A stretch of DNA of 64,000 bases from Azohydromonas lata NBRC 102462. GTDB lineage: Bacteria > Pseudomonadota > Gammaproteobacteria > Burkholderiales > Burkholderiaceae_C. Positions 21,259 through 33,387 of the stretch are shown piece by piece; the stretch's first letter is position 1, and each line of letters starts with the position of its first letter. The translations under genes were made by a program, and so were the position numbers. The notes under the pieces are model-generated. The model ran no database searches, had not been told where the DNA came from, and worked only from the letters and a program-made list of their open reading frames with translations. The stretch spans positions 31,524 through 95,523 of the forward strand of contig NZ_BCTC01000012.1 in the NCBI RefSeq assembly GCF_001571085.1. Direction: 5' to 3'.

Positions 21259-24200
21259 TCAAGCCGCCTTGGCCGCCTGCCCCGGCTCATCCGCCTCGCC
21301 CTGCTCCGGCGCCGTGATGGGCCCCTTGCCGCTGAAGCGGTCCAGCGCGAGGTAAATCACCGGGGTGATGTAGAGCGTCACGGCCTGCGAGAACACCAGG
21401 CCGCCCACCACCGCCAGGCCCAGCGGCTGGCGCAGCTCGGCGCCGGCGCCTATGCCCAGCGCGATGGGCAGCGCGCCCATGAGCGCGGCCAGCGTGGTCA
21501 TCATGATGGGACGAAAGCGCAGCACGCAGGCCTCGCGTATGGCCTCCACCGGCTTCATGCCGCGCTCGCGCTGCGCCTCCAGCGCGAAGTCGATCATCAT
21601 GATCGCGTTCTTCTTGACGATGCCTATGAGCAACAGGATGCCGATCGTGGCGATGATGGTCAGGTCCTGGCCGAAGAACTTGAGCATCAGCAGCGCGCCC
21701 ACGGCGGCCGAGGGCAGGCCCGCCAGGATGGTCAGCGGGTGGATGTAGCTCTCATACAGCACGCCCAGCAGCACGTAGATCACCAGCAGCGCCGCCACGA
21801 TCAATATCGCCTGGCTGCCCTGCGAGCTCTTGAAAACGGCCGCGTCGCCGCCGTAGCGGGTGATGATGGATTCGGGCATCCCTATGGCCGTGCGGTAGCC
21901 CTCCAGCTTCTCCGTCGCGTCGCCCAGCGCCACGCCGGGGGCGAGGTTGAAGGACACCGTCACCGCCTGCAGCTGGCCCACGTGGTTGACCGAGATGGGC
22001 CCCACCGTGCGAGAGACGGTGGCGAAGGCCGACAGCGGCACCAGCGTGCCGCCGGCGGAGCGCACGTAGATGCGCGAGAGGTCCGCCTCGTCCTCCTTGG
22101 CCTGCGGCGCCGCCTCCATGATCACCTGGTAGTTGTCGGTGTTGGTGTAGATCGTGGAGACCTGCCGCTCGCCAAACGCGCTGTAGAGCGCGGTGCGCAC
22201 GGCGTCTATGGACACGCCCAGGGTGTTGGCGCGGTCGCGGTCGATGGACAGCGAGGCCTGCAGCCCGCGCAGTTGCGCGTCGCTGGTGACGTCGCGGAAC
22301 AGCGCATCGCCGCGCAGCTTTTCCTGCAGCTTGGTGGCCCATTCGTAGATCTCGCCGGCCTGCACGCTTTGCAGGATGTACTGGTACTGCGCCTTGCTGG
22401 AGCGGCCGCCGAGCTGCAGGTTCTGCACCGGGCGCATGTAGACGGTGATGCCCGCCACCGTGCGCAGCTTGCGCCGCAGGCCCTCCACCACTTCCTTCAT
22501 GCTCGCGCGGTCCTTGCGCGGCTTGAGGTTGACGAACATGCGCCCGGTGTTGGTGGTGTTGCCGCCGCCGCCCAGGAAGGAGTTGACGCTGAGCACGTTG
22601 GGGTCGTCGCGGATGATGGCCGCCGCGCGCTCCTGCAACTGCACCATGCCCTGGAAGGAGATGTCCTCCGCCGCTTCCGTGCTCACCGAGAGCTGGCCGA
22701 TGTCTTCCTCGGGGAAGAAGCCCTTGGGAATGGTCATGAACAGCCAGACCGTGGCCACCAGGGTGCCCAGCGCCACCAGCATCACCACGCCGCGGAACTT
22801 GAGCGCGGCGTCCAGCGTGCGGCTGTAGACGCGCAGCACGGCATCGAAAGCGTGCTCGAAGCCGCGCACCAGCAGCCCGGGCGGCTTCTTGTGCGCCTCG
22901 TCGCTCAGGAAACGGCTGGCCAGCATGGGCACCAGCGTGAGCGACACGAAGGCCGACACCACGATGGCCAGCGACACCACCACGGCGAACTCGTGGAACA
23001 ACAGCCCAATCACCCCGGGCATGAAGAAGATGGGGATGAAGACCGCGATCAGCGAGGTGGAGATGGAGATGATGGTGAAGCCCACCTCGCGCGAGCCGCG
23101 CAGCGCGGCCTGGAAGGGCGGCACGCCCTCCTCCACGTGGCGGATGATGTTCTCCAGCATCACGATGGCGTCGTCCACCACCAGGCCCACGGCCAGCGTC
23201 AGGCCCAGCAGCGAGATGTTGTCCAGCGAGTAGCCCAGCCCCCACAGCAGCGACAGCGCGCCCACCAGCGACACCGGCAGCGACAGCGACGGGATGACGG
23301 TGGCCACGAAGCGGCGCAGGAACAGGAAGATCACCAGCACCACCAGCACCACCGTGCCCAGCAGCGTGAGGTTGACGTCGTGCAGCGCCTCGCGGATGGA
23401 CACCGAGCGGTCGTTGACCAGGCTCACTTTCACCGACTGCGGCAACTGTTCCTGGAACCCCGGCAGCGCCGCCTTGATGGAGTCCACCACCCGCACCGTG
23501 TTGGCGTCGGGCTGCCTTTGAATGGCCAGCGTGATGGAGCGCTCGCCGTTGAAGCTGTTGAAGTTGCGGACGATCTCGTAGCTGTCCTCGACCTGCGCCA
23601 CGTCGCGCAGCCGCACGGCGTTGCCGTTGCGGCTGGCAACGATCACTTCCGAGAACTCGGCCGCGTTGCGCAACTGGCGGTTGGCCTGCAGCGTGAGCGT
23701 CTGGCTCGTCCCTTCCAGCGTGCCCACGGGCGTGTTGGCGTTGGCCGCGCGCAGGGCGCCGGCGACTTCGTCCAGGCCGATGTTGCGGGCGGCAAGCTGG
23801 TCCGGCAGCACGCGCACGCGCACGGCAAAGCGCTTCTGGCCGTAGATGTTCACCTGCGCCACGCCGGGCAGCGTGGACAGCGTCGGGGAGATGAGGTGCT
23901 CGGCGTAGTCGTTGAGGTCTTGCAGGCTCAGCGCGGGCGAGGTCAGCGCCAGCAGCAGCACGGGGGCGTCGGCGGGGTTGACCTTGCGGTAGGACGGCGG
24001 CTGCGTCATGTCCTGCGGCAACTGGCGCTGCGCGCGCAGCAGCGCGGCCTGCACGTCCACGGCGGCGGCGTCGATGTCGCGGCCCTCGTCGAACTCCAGC
24101 GTCACCGAGGTGTTGCCCAGCGTGCTGGTGGAGCTGATGACGTTCAGGCCCGGAATGGTCTGGAACTGCTTTTCCAGTTGCAACGCCACCGAGGTGGCCA

Positions 24201-24375
24201 TGTTCTCGGGGCTGGCGCCGGGCAGCGAGGCCGAGACGTTGATGACGGGCGTGTTGTAGCTGGGCAGCGCCGCCACCGGGATGCGGCCATAGGCCAGCAC
24301 ACCGGCCACGACGATGGCCAGGTTGAGCAGCACCGTCATCACCGGACGGCGAATGAACAGCTCCGACAGGTTCAC
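21259..24375 (-). CDS. RND multidrug efflux permease, MdtB/MdtC-type
   Basis: 1038-residue proton-driven inner-membrane pump of the hydrophobe/amphiphile efflux-1 class. It starts MNLSELFIRRPVMTVLLNLAI and carries LPGASPENMATSVALQLEKQ, the transmembrane-4 proton-relay Asp pair in LAVGLVVDDAIVMLENI, and GEEDIG-like and KKNAIMMIDFAL motifs of the second half. Twelve membrane helices and two large periplasmic loops are visible, the normal length. The adaptor gene lies upstream and overlaps it by 4 bases (ATGA). No outer-membrane channel is adjacent; the TolC-family gene at 39888 is a possible partner. Substrates unknown. Confidence 0.95.
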   Translation of the reverse strand: MNLSELFIRRPVMTVLLNLAIVVAGVLAYGRIPVAALPSYNTPVINVSASLPGASPENMATSVALQLEKQFQTIPGLNVISSTSTLGNTSVTLEFDEGRDIDAAAVDVQAALLRAQRQLPQDMTQPPSYRKVNPADAPVLLLALTSPALSLQDLNDYAEHLISPTLSTLPGVAQVNIYGQKRFAVRVRVLPDQLAARNIGLDEVAGALRAANANTPVGTLEGTSQTLTLQANRQLRNAAEFSEVIVASRNGNAVRLRDVAQVEDSYEIVRNFNSFNGERSITLAIQRQPDANTVRVVDSIKAALPGFQEQLPQSVKVSLVNDRSVSIREALHDVNLTLLGTVVLVVLVIFLFLRRFVATVIPSLSLPVSLVGALSLLWGLGYSLDNISLLGLTLAVGLVVDDAIVMLENIIRHVEEGVPPFQAALRGSREVGFTIISISTSLIAVFIPIFFMPGVIGLLFHEFAVVVSLAIVVSAFVSLTLVPMLASRFLSDEAHKKPPGLLVRGFEHAFDAVLRVYSRTLDAALKFRGVVMLVALGTLVATVWLFMTIPKGFFPEEDIGQLSVSTEAAEDISFQGMVQLQERAAAIIRDDPNVLSVNSFLGGGGNTTNTGRMFVNLKPRKDRASMKEVVEGLRRKLRTVAGITVYMRPVQNLQLGGRSSKAQYQYILQSVQAGEIYEWATKLQEKLRGDALFRDVTSDAQLRGLQASLSIDRDRANTLGVSIDAVRTALYSAFGERQVSTIYTNTDNYQVIMEAAPQAKEDEADLSRIYVRSAGGTLVPLSAFATVSRTVGPISVNHVGQLQAVTVSFNLAPGVALGDATEKLEGYRTAIGMPESIITRYGGDAAVFKSSQGSQAILIVAALLVIYVLLGVLYESYIHPLTILAGLPSAAVGALLMLKFFGQDLTIIATIGILLLIGIVKKNAIMMIDFALEAQRERGMKPVEAIREACVLRFRPIMMTTLAALMGALPIALGIGAGAELRQPLGLAVVGGLVFSQAVTLYITPVIYLALDRFSGKGPITAPEQGEADEPGQAAKAA

Positions 24376-25673
24376 CGCAGCGCCTCCGCCTGCGACGCCG
24401 CCGTGGCCAGCGCCACCGATTTATCGGGCGCCGCGGCACCGCCGCTGCCGCTCCCGGCACTACCCGCGCCACCGCCGCCCTGCCCGCCGTGGCCTTCGCC
24501 GCCGCGGCCCGCGGGGGCCCCCGCGCCGCGCTCGACCACCGGGGCACCGGGGCGCAGGTTCTGCTTGCCGTCCACCACCACGCGTTCACCCGCGCGCACA
24601 CCGTCCACCACCGCGTCGTTGCCGGCGGCGTAAGTCACCGTGACGGGCCGCGCCGCGGCTTTGTTGCCCTCGATCACGAAGAGGGTCGTTCCGCGCGGGC
24701 CCTGGATGACGGCCGCCTGCGGCACCACCACCGCGCCGCGCAGCGTGCGCACGGTCAGGCTCACGTCCACGAAGGCGCCGGGCCACAGCGACTGGTCGGC
24801 GTTGTCGAACTGGGCCTTCACGCGCACCGTGCCCGACGCCAGGTCCACCGCGTTGTCCACGAACTGGAGTTTTCCGGTGCGGGGCTTGCGGCCTTCCGGC
24901 AGCACGGCCTGCACCTGGCCGCCGCCCTGGCCCATGAGCTCCAGCAGCGCGGGCAGCTCGCGCTGCGGCAGGTTGAAGGCCACGGCGATGGGGTCGATCT
25001 GCGTGAGCGTGAGCAGCGCCGCGCCCGTGGGCGAGACGCTGGTGCCGGGATAGACGTTCACGGTGCCGATGCGCCCGTCCCCCGGCGCCGTGATGCGGCT
25101 GTAGGACAGCGCCACCTTGGCGGCATCCAGCGCGGCGCGGTCCGCGGCCACCACGGCGGCCTGCGCCTCGGCCTGCGCCTGCGCCGTGTCCACCGCGCCC
25201 TGCGACACGAAGTTCTGCGCCAGCAGCTCGCGGCTGCGGGCGAGCTGGCGCTGGGCGTCGGCGGCGGTGGCCTGGTCGCGCAGCAGTTGCGCCTGCGCGC
25301 GGGCGACGTTGGCCTCGTCGTTGCGCGCGTCCAGCGTGAACAGCAGCTCGCCGCGCTTGACGTTCTGGCCCTCGCGCACGTGCACCTGCGTCACCTGGCT
25401 GGCCACCTGCGGCTTCACTTCCACGCTGCGCAGCGCCGTGACGGTGCCGGGCGCCTGCAGCAGCACCGGCACGTCGCGCTGCTGCGCCACCACGCTGGTG
25501 ACGCTCACCGGCGCGCCGCCGGCGCCGGACGCCGCGCCGCTGGCCGCGGAGGCCGCCGCCGATGCGCCGCCGCCCGCGGGCGCGGCCTCCTTGCGGCCGT
25601 TGAACCACCAGGCGCCGGAGAGGCCGGCCACGATGAGGACCGCCGCCAGGGCAGCCGCTTTGGGCTTGGACAT
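24372..25673 (-). CDS. RND efflux periplasmic adaptor subunit, MdtA-like
   Basis: 433-residue membrane-fusion protein that links the RND permease to an outer-membrane channel. A single N-terminal anchor helix (AALAAVLIVAGLSGAWWF) is followed by an Ala/Gly-rich linker, a biotinyl-lipoyl-like domain (SVEVKPQVASQVTQVHVREGQNV), an alpha-hairpin (about 130-180), beta-barrel and membrane-proximal domains. It ends with a Gly-rich tail before the stop. The start MSKPKAAALAAV at 25673 gives a proper anchor; the frame upstream is open but not coding-like. It is the first gene of the pump operon; no regulator gene lies next to it. Confidence 0.93.
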   Translation of the reverse strand: MSKPKAAALAAVLIVAGLSGAWWFNGRKEAAPAGGGASAAASAASGAASGAGGAPVSVTSVVAQQRDVPVLLQAPGTVTALRSVEVKPQVASQVTQVHVREGQNVKRGELLFTLDARNDEANVARAQAQLLRDQATAADAQRQLARSRELLAQNFVSQGAVDTAQAQAEAQAAVVAADRAALDAAKVALSYSRITAPGDGRIGTVNVYPGTSVSPTGAALLTLTQIDPIAVAFNLPQRELPALLELMGQGGGQVQAVLPEGRKPRTGKLQFVDNAVDLASGTVRVKAQFDNADQSLWPGAFVDVSLTVRTLRGAVVVPQAAVIQGPRGTTLFVIEGNKAAARPVTVTYAAGNDAVVDGVRAGERVVVDGKQNLRPGAPVVERGAGAPAGRGGEGHGGQGGGGAGSAGSGSGGAAAPDKSVALATAASQAEALR

Positions 25674-25834
25674 GGATCGCTGTGGTCCGTCGAAAGGAAG
25701 AAATTGCCGGTTCGCGGGTCTGTCGGCAAGTCGCCAGCCCGCAGCGGCCAAGGGTTTATTGATCGGCCAGCGGGGCGCCATCTTGATGCGCCGCGCGCCC
25801 GGGGCAAACGCTTAGGCGCATAAGCAAAGCAGGT

Positions 25835-26296
25835 TCAGTTCCGGCCGGTGGAACCGAAGCCGCCCTCGCCGCGCTGCGAATCGCCGAACTCCTGCACGCG
25901 GCGGAACTGGGCCTGCACCACGGGGACGATGATCATTTGCGCGATGCGCTCCAGCGGCTGCACGGTGAAGGGCTCCTTGCCGCGGTTCCAGCAGCTCACC
26001 ATGAGCGGGCCCTGGTAGTCGGCATCGATGAGGCCGACTAGATTGCCCAGCACCAGGCCGTGCTTGTGGCCCAGGCCCGAGCGCGGCAGCAGCATGGCGG
26101 CCAGGCCGGGGTCGCCGATGTGGATGGCGATGCCCGTGGGGATGAGCGCCGCGTCGCCGGGCTGCAGCACCAGCGGCACGTCCAGGCAGGCGCGCAGGTC
26201 CAGCCCGGCGCTGCCGGGAGTGGCGTAGCGGGGAGCCAGCTCGTCCCAGCGCTCGGCGACGCGGGGGTCGAGGATTTTCAGGTCTATGGTGGTCAT
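25835..26296 (-). CDS. dut: dUTP diphosphatase
   Basis: 153-residue trimeric dUTPase that hydrolyses dUTP to dUMP, keeping uracil out of DNA and supplying thymidylate synthesis. All five motifs are present: [32 protein letters not shown] (with the catalytic Asp), [11 protein letters not shown] and the C-terminal [11 protein letters not shown]. Length is normal. coaBC lies upstream in the same direction, separated by a REPIN element, the conserved coaBC-dut arrangement. Confidence 0.97.
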   Translation of the reverse strand: MTTIDLKILDPRVAERWDELAPRYATPGSAGLDLRACLDVPLVLQPGDAALIPTGIAIHIGDPGLAAMLLPRSGLGHKHGLVLGNLVGLIDADYQGPLMVSCWNRGKEPFTVQPLERIAQMIIVPVVQAQFRRVQEFGDSQRGEGGFGSTGRN

Positions 26297-26321
26297 GCAG
26301 GGTTCCGGTTGAAAAAGGAAC

Positions 26322-26415
26322 CGTCATGCCCGCGCACGCGGGCATCCACGAGCCGCGTGACGCAGCCTTGGCGGCATCACGGCAAGGGTGGATGCCCGCC
26401 TGCGCGGGCATGACG
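26322..26415. repeat. REPIN-type inverted repeat pair, copy 1
   Basis: Two inverted copies of a REP-like unit (CGTCATGCCCGCG...GCGGGCATCCAC) flank a 38-base spacer. Each arm is itself a hairpin (TGCCCGC with GCGGGCA). The same unit appears at 28634-28759, and this element type is common between genes in Comamonadaceae. It lies between dut and coaBC. The mobilising RAYT transposase is not in the window. Confidence 0.85.
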
Positions 26416-26450
26416 ATGTGTTGTGGGAGTTGGGAGTTGGCCGGGTGTCT

Positions 26451-27680
26451 TCAGCTTCGGCTGGCCAGCCGCTGCGCAATCTCCTGTACCAGCACGCGCG
26501 AAAGCGCCCGCTTGGACGCGCAGGGCACTTCGCGCTCACCCTGGGCATCCACCAGCAGCAGCGCGTTGTCGTCGCGGCCGAAGGTGGCGGGGCCCAGGTT
26601 GCCCACCACCAGGGGCACATTCTTTCGCTGAAGTTTTTCCCGCGCGTGTCTGGCCAGGTCGTGGCTCTCGGCGGCAAAGCCCACGCAGTAAGGCCTGCGC
26701 GCCAGCCGCGCCACCGCGGCCAGGATGTCGGGGTTCTCGACGAGCTCCAGCACCGGCACGTCGCGGCCCGGGGCCTTCTTGATCTTGGCGTCCGACACGT
26801 CGGCCGGGCGCCAGTCGGCCACCGCGGCAGTGGCCACGAACACGTCGTGCTCGGGGGCCAGCGGCAGCACCGCGTCGAACATCTGCCGCGCCGTGCGCAC
26901 GTCGATGCGGCGCACCCCGGCGGGCGTGTCCAGGTGCACGGGGCCGGCCACGAGCGTCACCTCGGCGCCCGCCTCCTGCGCCGTGCGGGCGATGGCGAAA
27001 CCCATCTTGCCGCTGGAGAGATTGGTCAAGCCCCGCACCGGGTCGATGGGCTCGAAGGTCGGCCCGGCGGTGATCAGGAGCTTCTTGCCTTGCAAGACCT
27101 TGGGTTGGAAGAAGCCGATGACGGCGTCGCGCAGCTCAACGGCCTCCAGCATGCGGCCATCGCCCACTTCGCCGCAGGCCTGGTCGCCGTGGCCCGGGCC
27201 CAGCAGCAGGGCGCCGTCGGCCACCACTTGGGCGACGTTGCGCTGCGTGGCCGGGTGGGCCCACATCTCGCGGTTCATGGCCGGGGCCAGCAGCAGCGGC
27301 ACGCGCTCGTGGCCGGAGGCAAAGGGGCGGGCCAGGCATAGCAGGCTCAACAGCTCGTCGGCGCGGCCCTGGGCGAGCTGCGCGATGAGGTCGGCGCTGG
27401 CCGGGGCGATGAGGATGGCGTCGGCCGCGCGGCTCAGGTTGATGTGGGCCATCGCGTTGTGCTCGCGCTCGTCCCACTGGCTGCGCACCACGGGGCGGCC
27501 GGAGAGGGCCTGCATCGTCACGGCGGTGATGAACTGTTCGGCCGCGGGCGTCATCACCACCTGCACCGTGGCGCCGGCGCGCATGAGCTCGCGCACCAGC
27601 TCGGCGGACTTGTAGCAGGCGATGCCGCCGGAGAGGCCGAACACCAGGTGCCGGCCGGCGAGATCGGGGGGTTCCTTCAT
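26451..27680 (-). CDS. coaBC: bifunctional phosphopantothenoylcysteine decarboxylase / phosphopantothenate-cysteine ligase
   Basis: 409-residue fused enzyme of coenzyme A synthesis. The CoaC half (about 1-190) is an FMN-dependent decarboxylase with GGIACYKSAELVRELMRAG, the PASADLIAQLAQGRADELLS loop and PAMNREMW. The CoaB half (about 195-409) shows ITAGPTFEPIDPVRGLTNLSSGKMG for CTP and substrate binding, and the Lys-rich DVSDAKIKK. Length and domain order are normal. It is divergent from the ChaN-like gene (120 bases between starts) and upstream of dut. Confidence 0.96.
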   Translation of the reverse strand: MKEPPDLAGRHLVFGLSGGIACYKSAELVRELMRAGATVQVVMTPAAEQFITAVTMQALSGRPVVRSQWDEREHNAMAHINLSRAADAILIAPASADLIAQLAQGRADELLSLLCLARPFASGHERVPLLLAPAMNREMWAHPATQRNVAQVVADGALLLGPGHGDQACGEVGDGRMLEAVELRDAVIGFFQPKVLQGKKLLITAGPTFEPIDPVRGLTNLSSGKMGFAIARTAQEAGAEVTLVAGPVHLDTPAGVRRIDVRTARQMFDAVLPLAPEHDVFVATAAVADWRPADVSDAKIKKAPGRDVPVLELVENPDILAAVARLARRPYCVGFAAESHDLARHAREKLQRKNVPLVVGNLGPATFGRDDNALLLVDAQGEREVPCASKRALSRVLVQEIAQRLASRS

Positions 27681-27800
27681 AAGGCGCGCACTCTATCAGG
27701 GGCTTGCGCGCGGCCATGTCCAGGCCCGCGGCTCGCTATGCTGGGCCTTGGGGCCGTCGCCTGGCGCCCCACCGTTGCTCTGCCTGGAGAGGGTTCCTGC

Positions 27801-28592
27801 ATGAAACCGCTGCCGCGCCTGTTCCCGCTGTTGCTGTCCCTGGGCCTGCTGCTGCCCTGTGCGCGGGCCGCCATGCCGCCGACCGCGCCGCGCGTGCTGC
27901 TCTACGGCGAGCAGCACGACCAGGCCGACCAGCAGCGGCAGGTGGCGCAAGCGGTGCGCGAGCTGGCGCAGCAGCGGCGGCTGGCCGCCGTGGTGCTGGA
28001 GATGGCCGAGAGCGGCGCCAGCACGGCGCGGTTGCCCGCCGCGGCCGACGAGGCCGCCGTCAAGGATGCCCTGCGCTGGAGCGCCGCCGCCTGGCCCTGG
28101 GATACCTATAAGGACGTGGTGATGTCGGCCGTGCGCGCCGAGGTGCCGGTGCTGGGCGGCAACCTGCCGCGGCGCGACATGCGCGAGGCCATGCAGAACG
28201 AATCTCTGGACCGGCTGCTGCCCCCGGCCATCAACGACGAATTGAAAACCGCCATACGCGAGGGCCACTGCGGGCTGCTGCCGGCCGAGCACGAGGGCGG
28301 CATGTTGCGCATACAGCTCGCGCGCGACCAGAGCATGGCGCGCACCGTGGCGCAGGCCGTGGAGAGCGCGGGCCCCGGCCGCCAGGTGCTGCTGCTCTCC
28401 GGCGCGCAACACGCCGCGCGCGACCGCGGCGTGCCGCTGCACCTGCAGCAGCTCGGCTTCAAGGCCGACGATCTCTACGTGACCATGTTCGGCCATGCCC
28501 CCGGCGACGCCCTGCCCTCGGACCGCACCCTGCCCTCGCTGCATTCCACCGGCGGGACGGACCCTTGCGAGCAGCTCAAGGGGCGCAAGTGA
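27801..28592 (+). CDS. ChaN-like (DUF399) secreted protein
   Basis: 263 residues with a signal peptide (about 1-23, LLLSLGLLLPCARA). The mature protein starts with the ChaN/DUF399 motif VLLYGEQHDQADQQRQVAQ (ChaN-type GE-HD) and keeps VVLEMAESG, YKDVVMSAVRAEVPVLGGNLPR and VLLLSGAQHAARDRGVP, all typical of the family, in which the first residues bind haem in the Campylobacter homologue. A Cys sits at the signal-peptide end (LLPCARA), but a lipobox is not convincing. Function in iron or haem handling is inferred from the family only. It has no co-directional neighbours. Confidence 0.8.
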   Translation: MKPLPRLFPLLLSLGLLLPCARAAMPPTAPRVLLYGEQHDQADQQRQVAQAVRELAQQRRLAAVVLEMAESGASTARLPAAADEAAVKDALRWSAAAWPWDTYKDVVMSAVRAEVPVLGGNLPRRDMREAMQNESLDRLLPPAINDELKTAIREGHCGLLPAEHEGGMLRIQLARDQSMARTVAQAVESAGPGRQVLLLSGAQHAARDRGVPLHLQQLGFKADDLYVTMFGHAPGDALPSDRTLPSLHSTGGTDPCEQLKGRK

Positions 28593-28633
28593 CTGGGAGC
28601 AGCAAGAAGACCAGGACGCCGTGCCCCCTGTTC

Positions 28634-28759
28634 CGTCATGCCCGCGAAAGCGGGCATCCACGAACGCCGAGGTGCCGTCTTCGCACCGCATCGCATGAGG
28701 CTGCGGTGAGCACGCCGCTGTAGCGGTACTCGTGGATGCCCGCTTTCGCGGGCATGACG
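28634..28759. repeat. REPIN-type inverted repeat pair, copy 2
   Basis: Arms beginning CGTCATGCCCGCGAAAGCGG and its reverse complement lie at the two ends, with a 68-base spacer. The unit is nearly identical to copy 1 at 26322-26415, differing in the hairpin loop (GAAAG here, GCAC there). It lies between the ChaN-like gene and the 3' end of alaS. Confidence 0.87.
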
Positions 28760-28820
28760 AATCGGGGGCGCAGCACCCTGTGCTCACGACACGCCCTCCA
28801 CCTCCAAAGCAAACCAAAGC

Positions 28821-28856
28821 AAAAAGCCCGTCGGCCAACAGCGCGACGGGCTTTCT
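28821..28856. terminator. terminator of alaS, probably bidirectional
   Basis: A 9-bp stem AGCCCGTCG / CGACGGGCT (28825-28833 with 28844-28852) is preceded by AAAAA (a U-run for minus-strand transcripts) and followed by TTCTT. It lies about 40 bases past the alaS stop. Confidence 0.8.
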
Positions 28857-28891
28857 TCATGCAGGCGCCGCGTTGGGCGCCACCGGCAGGC

Positions 28892-31519
<2,628 letters not shown>

Positions 31520-31683
31520 CCGGTGCTTTCTGGAGTCAGCGGGCGGCTCTCGCGGCCCGCGACAGGCATGCTCTGCGACGGCCTTCCCGTGGGGATGGAA
31601 GCCGCCTCCTCGGCCGGCGCCGGCGACAGCCGCTGCAGCGGTCGCCAAGTGCTTGATTCGGCACGTGTTTAGACGAACCGGCG

Positions 31684-31689
31684 ATTATA
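31684..31689 (-). promoter_or_regulatory. -10 element upstream of alaS
   Basis: TATAAT on the minus strand in the alaS-gabD divergent region, predicting a leader of about 158 bases before the alaS ATG. No TTGACA-like box sits at 16-18 bases; a TTGACG is present but 26 bases away. No known riboswitch or T-box was recognised in the leader. Confidence 0.4.
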
Positions 31690-31782
31690 GGTCGGCACCT
31701 CGCCGGCTTCGGCTGCGTCAAGGCCGCCCGCAGGGGCGCGCCTATCATGTCGGCCCTGTCCCGTGCACACGAAGCAGCCGAC

Positions 31783-33270
31783 ATGAACGACAACACTCCC
31801 CTGACCACCCTGCAGGACCCCAGCCTCCTCAAGACCGACGCCCTCATCAACGGGCAGTGGGTCGCAGGCGAAACCCGTTTCGAAGTCCGCGACCCGGCCA
31901 CGGGCCGCGTGCTGGCCGAGGTGCCCAACCTGGGTGGCAGCGAGGCCGAAGCCGCCCTCCAGGCCGCCGACAAGGCCTGGCCGGCCTGGCGCGCCAAGAC
32001 CGCCAAGGAGCGCGGCGCCATCCTCATGCGCTGGTACCAGCTGCTGATGCAGAACGCCGAGGACCTGGCCCGCATCATGACCGCCGAGCAGGGCAAGCCC
32101 CTGGCCGAGGCGCGCGGCGAAGTGGGCTACGGCGCCAGCTTCATCGAGTGGTTCGCCGAGGAAGCCAAGCGCGTCTATGGCGAGACCGTGCCGACCACCG
32201 ACGGCAACAAGCGCTACCTCGTCATCAAGCAGCCCATCGGCGTGTGCGCGGCCATCACGCCGTGGAACTTCCCCATCGCCATGATCACGCGCAAGGTCGC
32301 GCCGGCCCTGGCCGCGGGCTGCCCCGTGGTGATCAAGCCCGCCGAGGCCACGCCGCTGTCGGCGCTGGCCGTGGCCGAGCTCGCGCAGCGCGCGGGCATG
32401 CCTGCGGGCGTGCTCAACGTGATCACGGCCGACTCGCAGCGCTCCATCGAGGTGGGCAAGGTGCTGTGCGACTCCGACGTGGTGCGCCACCTCAGCTTCA
32501 CCGGCTCCACCGAGGTCGGCCGCATCCTCATGAAGCAGTGCGCGCCCACCATCAAGAAGCTGGGCCTGGAGCTGGGCGGCAACGCGCCCTTCATCGTCTT
32601 CGACGACGCCGACCTGGACAGCGCCGTGGAAGGCGCGCTGGCCAGCAAGTACCGCAACGCCGGCCAGACCTGCGTGTGCGCCAACCGCATGTACGTGCAG
32701 GACGGCGTGTACGACGCCTTCGTGGCCAAGCTGGCCGAGCGCGTGGGCCAGCTCAAGGTGGGCAACGGCTTCGAGCCCGGCGTGCAGGTGGGCCCCATGA
32801 TCGAGCCGGCCGCCGTGGAGAAGGCCGAGGCCCACGTGGCCGACGCGCTGGCCAAGGGCGCGCGGCTGGTGAGCGGCGGCGCGCGCGTGCAGGGCCTGCA
32901 GAGCAACCTCTTCTACGCCCCCACCGTGCTGGCCGACGTGACCGGCGACATGCTGTGCACGCGCGAGGAGACCTTCGGCCCGGTCGCCCCCGTGCAGCGC
33001 TTTGCCACCGAGGCCGAGGCCATCGCCCTGGCCAACGCCACCGAGTTCGGCCTGGCCAGCTACTTCTACAGCCGCGACATCGGCCGCATCTTCCGCGTGG
33101 GCGAGGCGCTGGAGTACGGCATGGTGGGCATCAACACCGGCATCATCTCCACGGCCGAGGTGCCCTTCGGCGGCGTGAAGCAGTCCGGCTTGGGCCGCGA
33201 GGGCTCGCACCACGGCATGGACGACTACATCGAGCTCAAGTACCTCTGCTTGGGCGACATCCTCAAGTGA
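31783..33270 (+). CDS. gabD: NAD(P)-dependent succinate-semialdehyde dehydrogenase
   Basis: 495-residue aldehyde dehydrogenase that oxidises succinate semialdehyde to succinate in GABA and related catabolism. The coenzyme-binding ITPWNFPIAMITRKVAPALA, the general-base Glu263 in LELGGNAPFIVFDDADLD and the catalytic Cys297 in NAGQTCVCANRMYV are present; the ending EVPFGGVKQSGLGREGSHHG matches the GabD group. Glutarate semialdehyde is a possible alternative substrate. The ATG at 31783 (MNDNTPLTTLQD) is preferred to one 36 bases upstream. No gabT or regulator is adjacent. Confidence 0.93.
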   Translation: MNDNTPLTTLQDPSLLKTDALINGQWVAGETRFEVRDPATGRVLAEVPNLGGSEAEAALQAADKAWPAWRAKTAKERGAILMRWYQLLMQNAEDLARIMTAEQGKPLAEARGEVGYGASFIEWFAEEAKRVYGETVPTTDGNKRYLVIKQPIGVCAAITPWNFPIAMITRKVAPALAAGCPVVIKPAEATPLSALAVAELAQRAGMPAGVLNVITADSQRSIEVGKVLCDSDVVRHLSFTGSTEVGRILMKQCAPTIKKLGLELGGNAPFIVFDDADLDSAVEGALASKYRNAGQTCVCANRMYVQDGVYDAFVAKLAERVGQLKVGNGFEPGVQVGPMIEPAAVEKAEAHVADALAKGARLVSGGARVQGLQSNLFYAPTVLADVTGDMLCTREETFGPVAPVQRFATEAEAIALANATEFGLASYFYSRDIGRIFRVGEALEYGMVGINTGIISTAEVPFGGVKQSGLGREGSHHGMDDYIELKYLCLGDILK

Positions 33271-33387
33271 CTTGAGGCCCGCGGGCGCCGCCGCACCCCG
33301 GCGCGCCCGCCCTGCCCCGGCCCGCTGTCGCCGTGCGGGTTGTGCGGGTTGTGCGGGCCACGCGTGCCGTTACCGGGAAGCCTCCCC

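Noticed and set aside
21739..24633. 964-residue plus-strand frame opposite the RND permease
   Set aside because: Low-complexity His/Arg/Gln-rich product and no conserved motif; a shadow of the permease.
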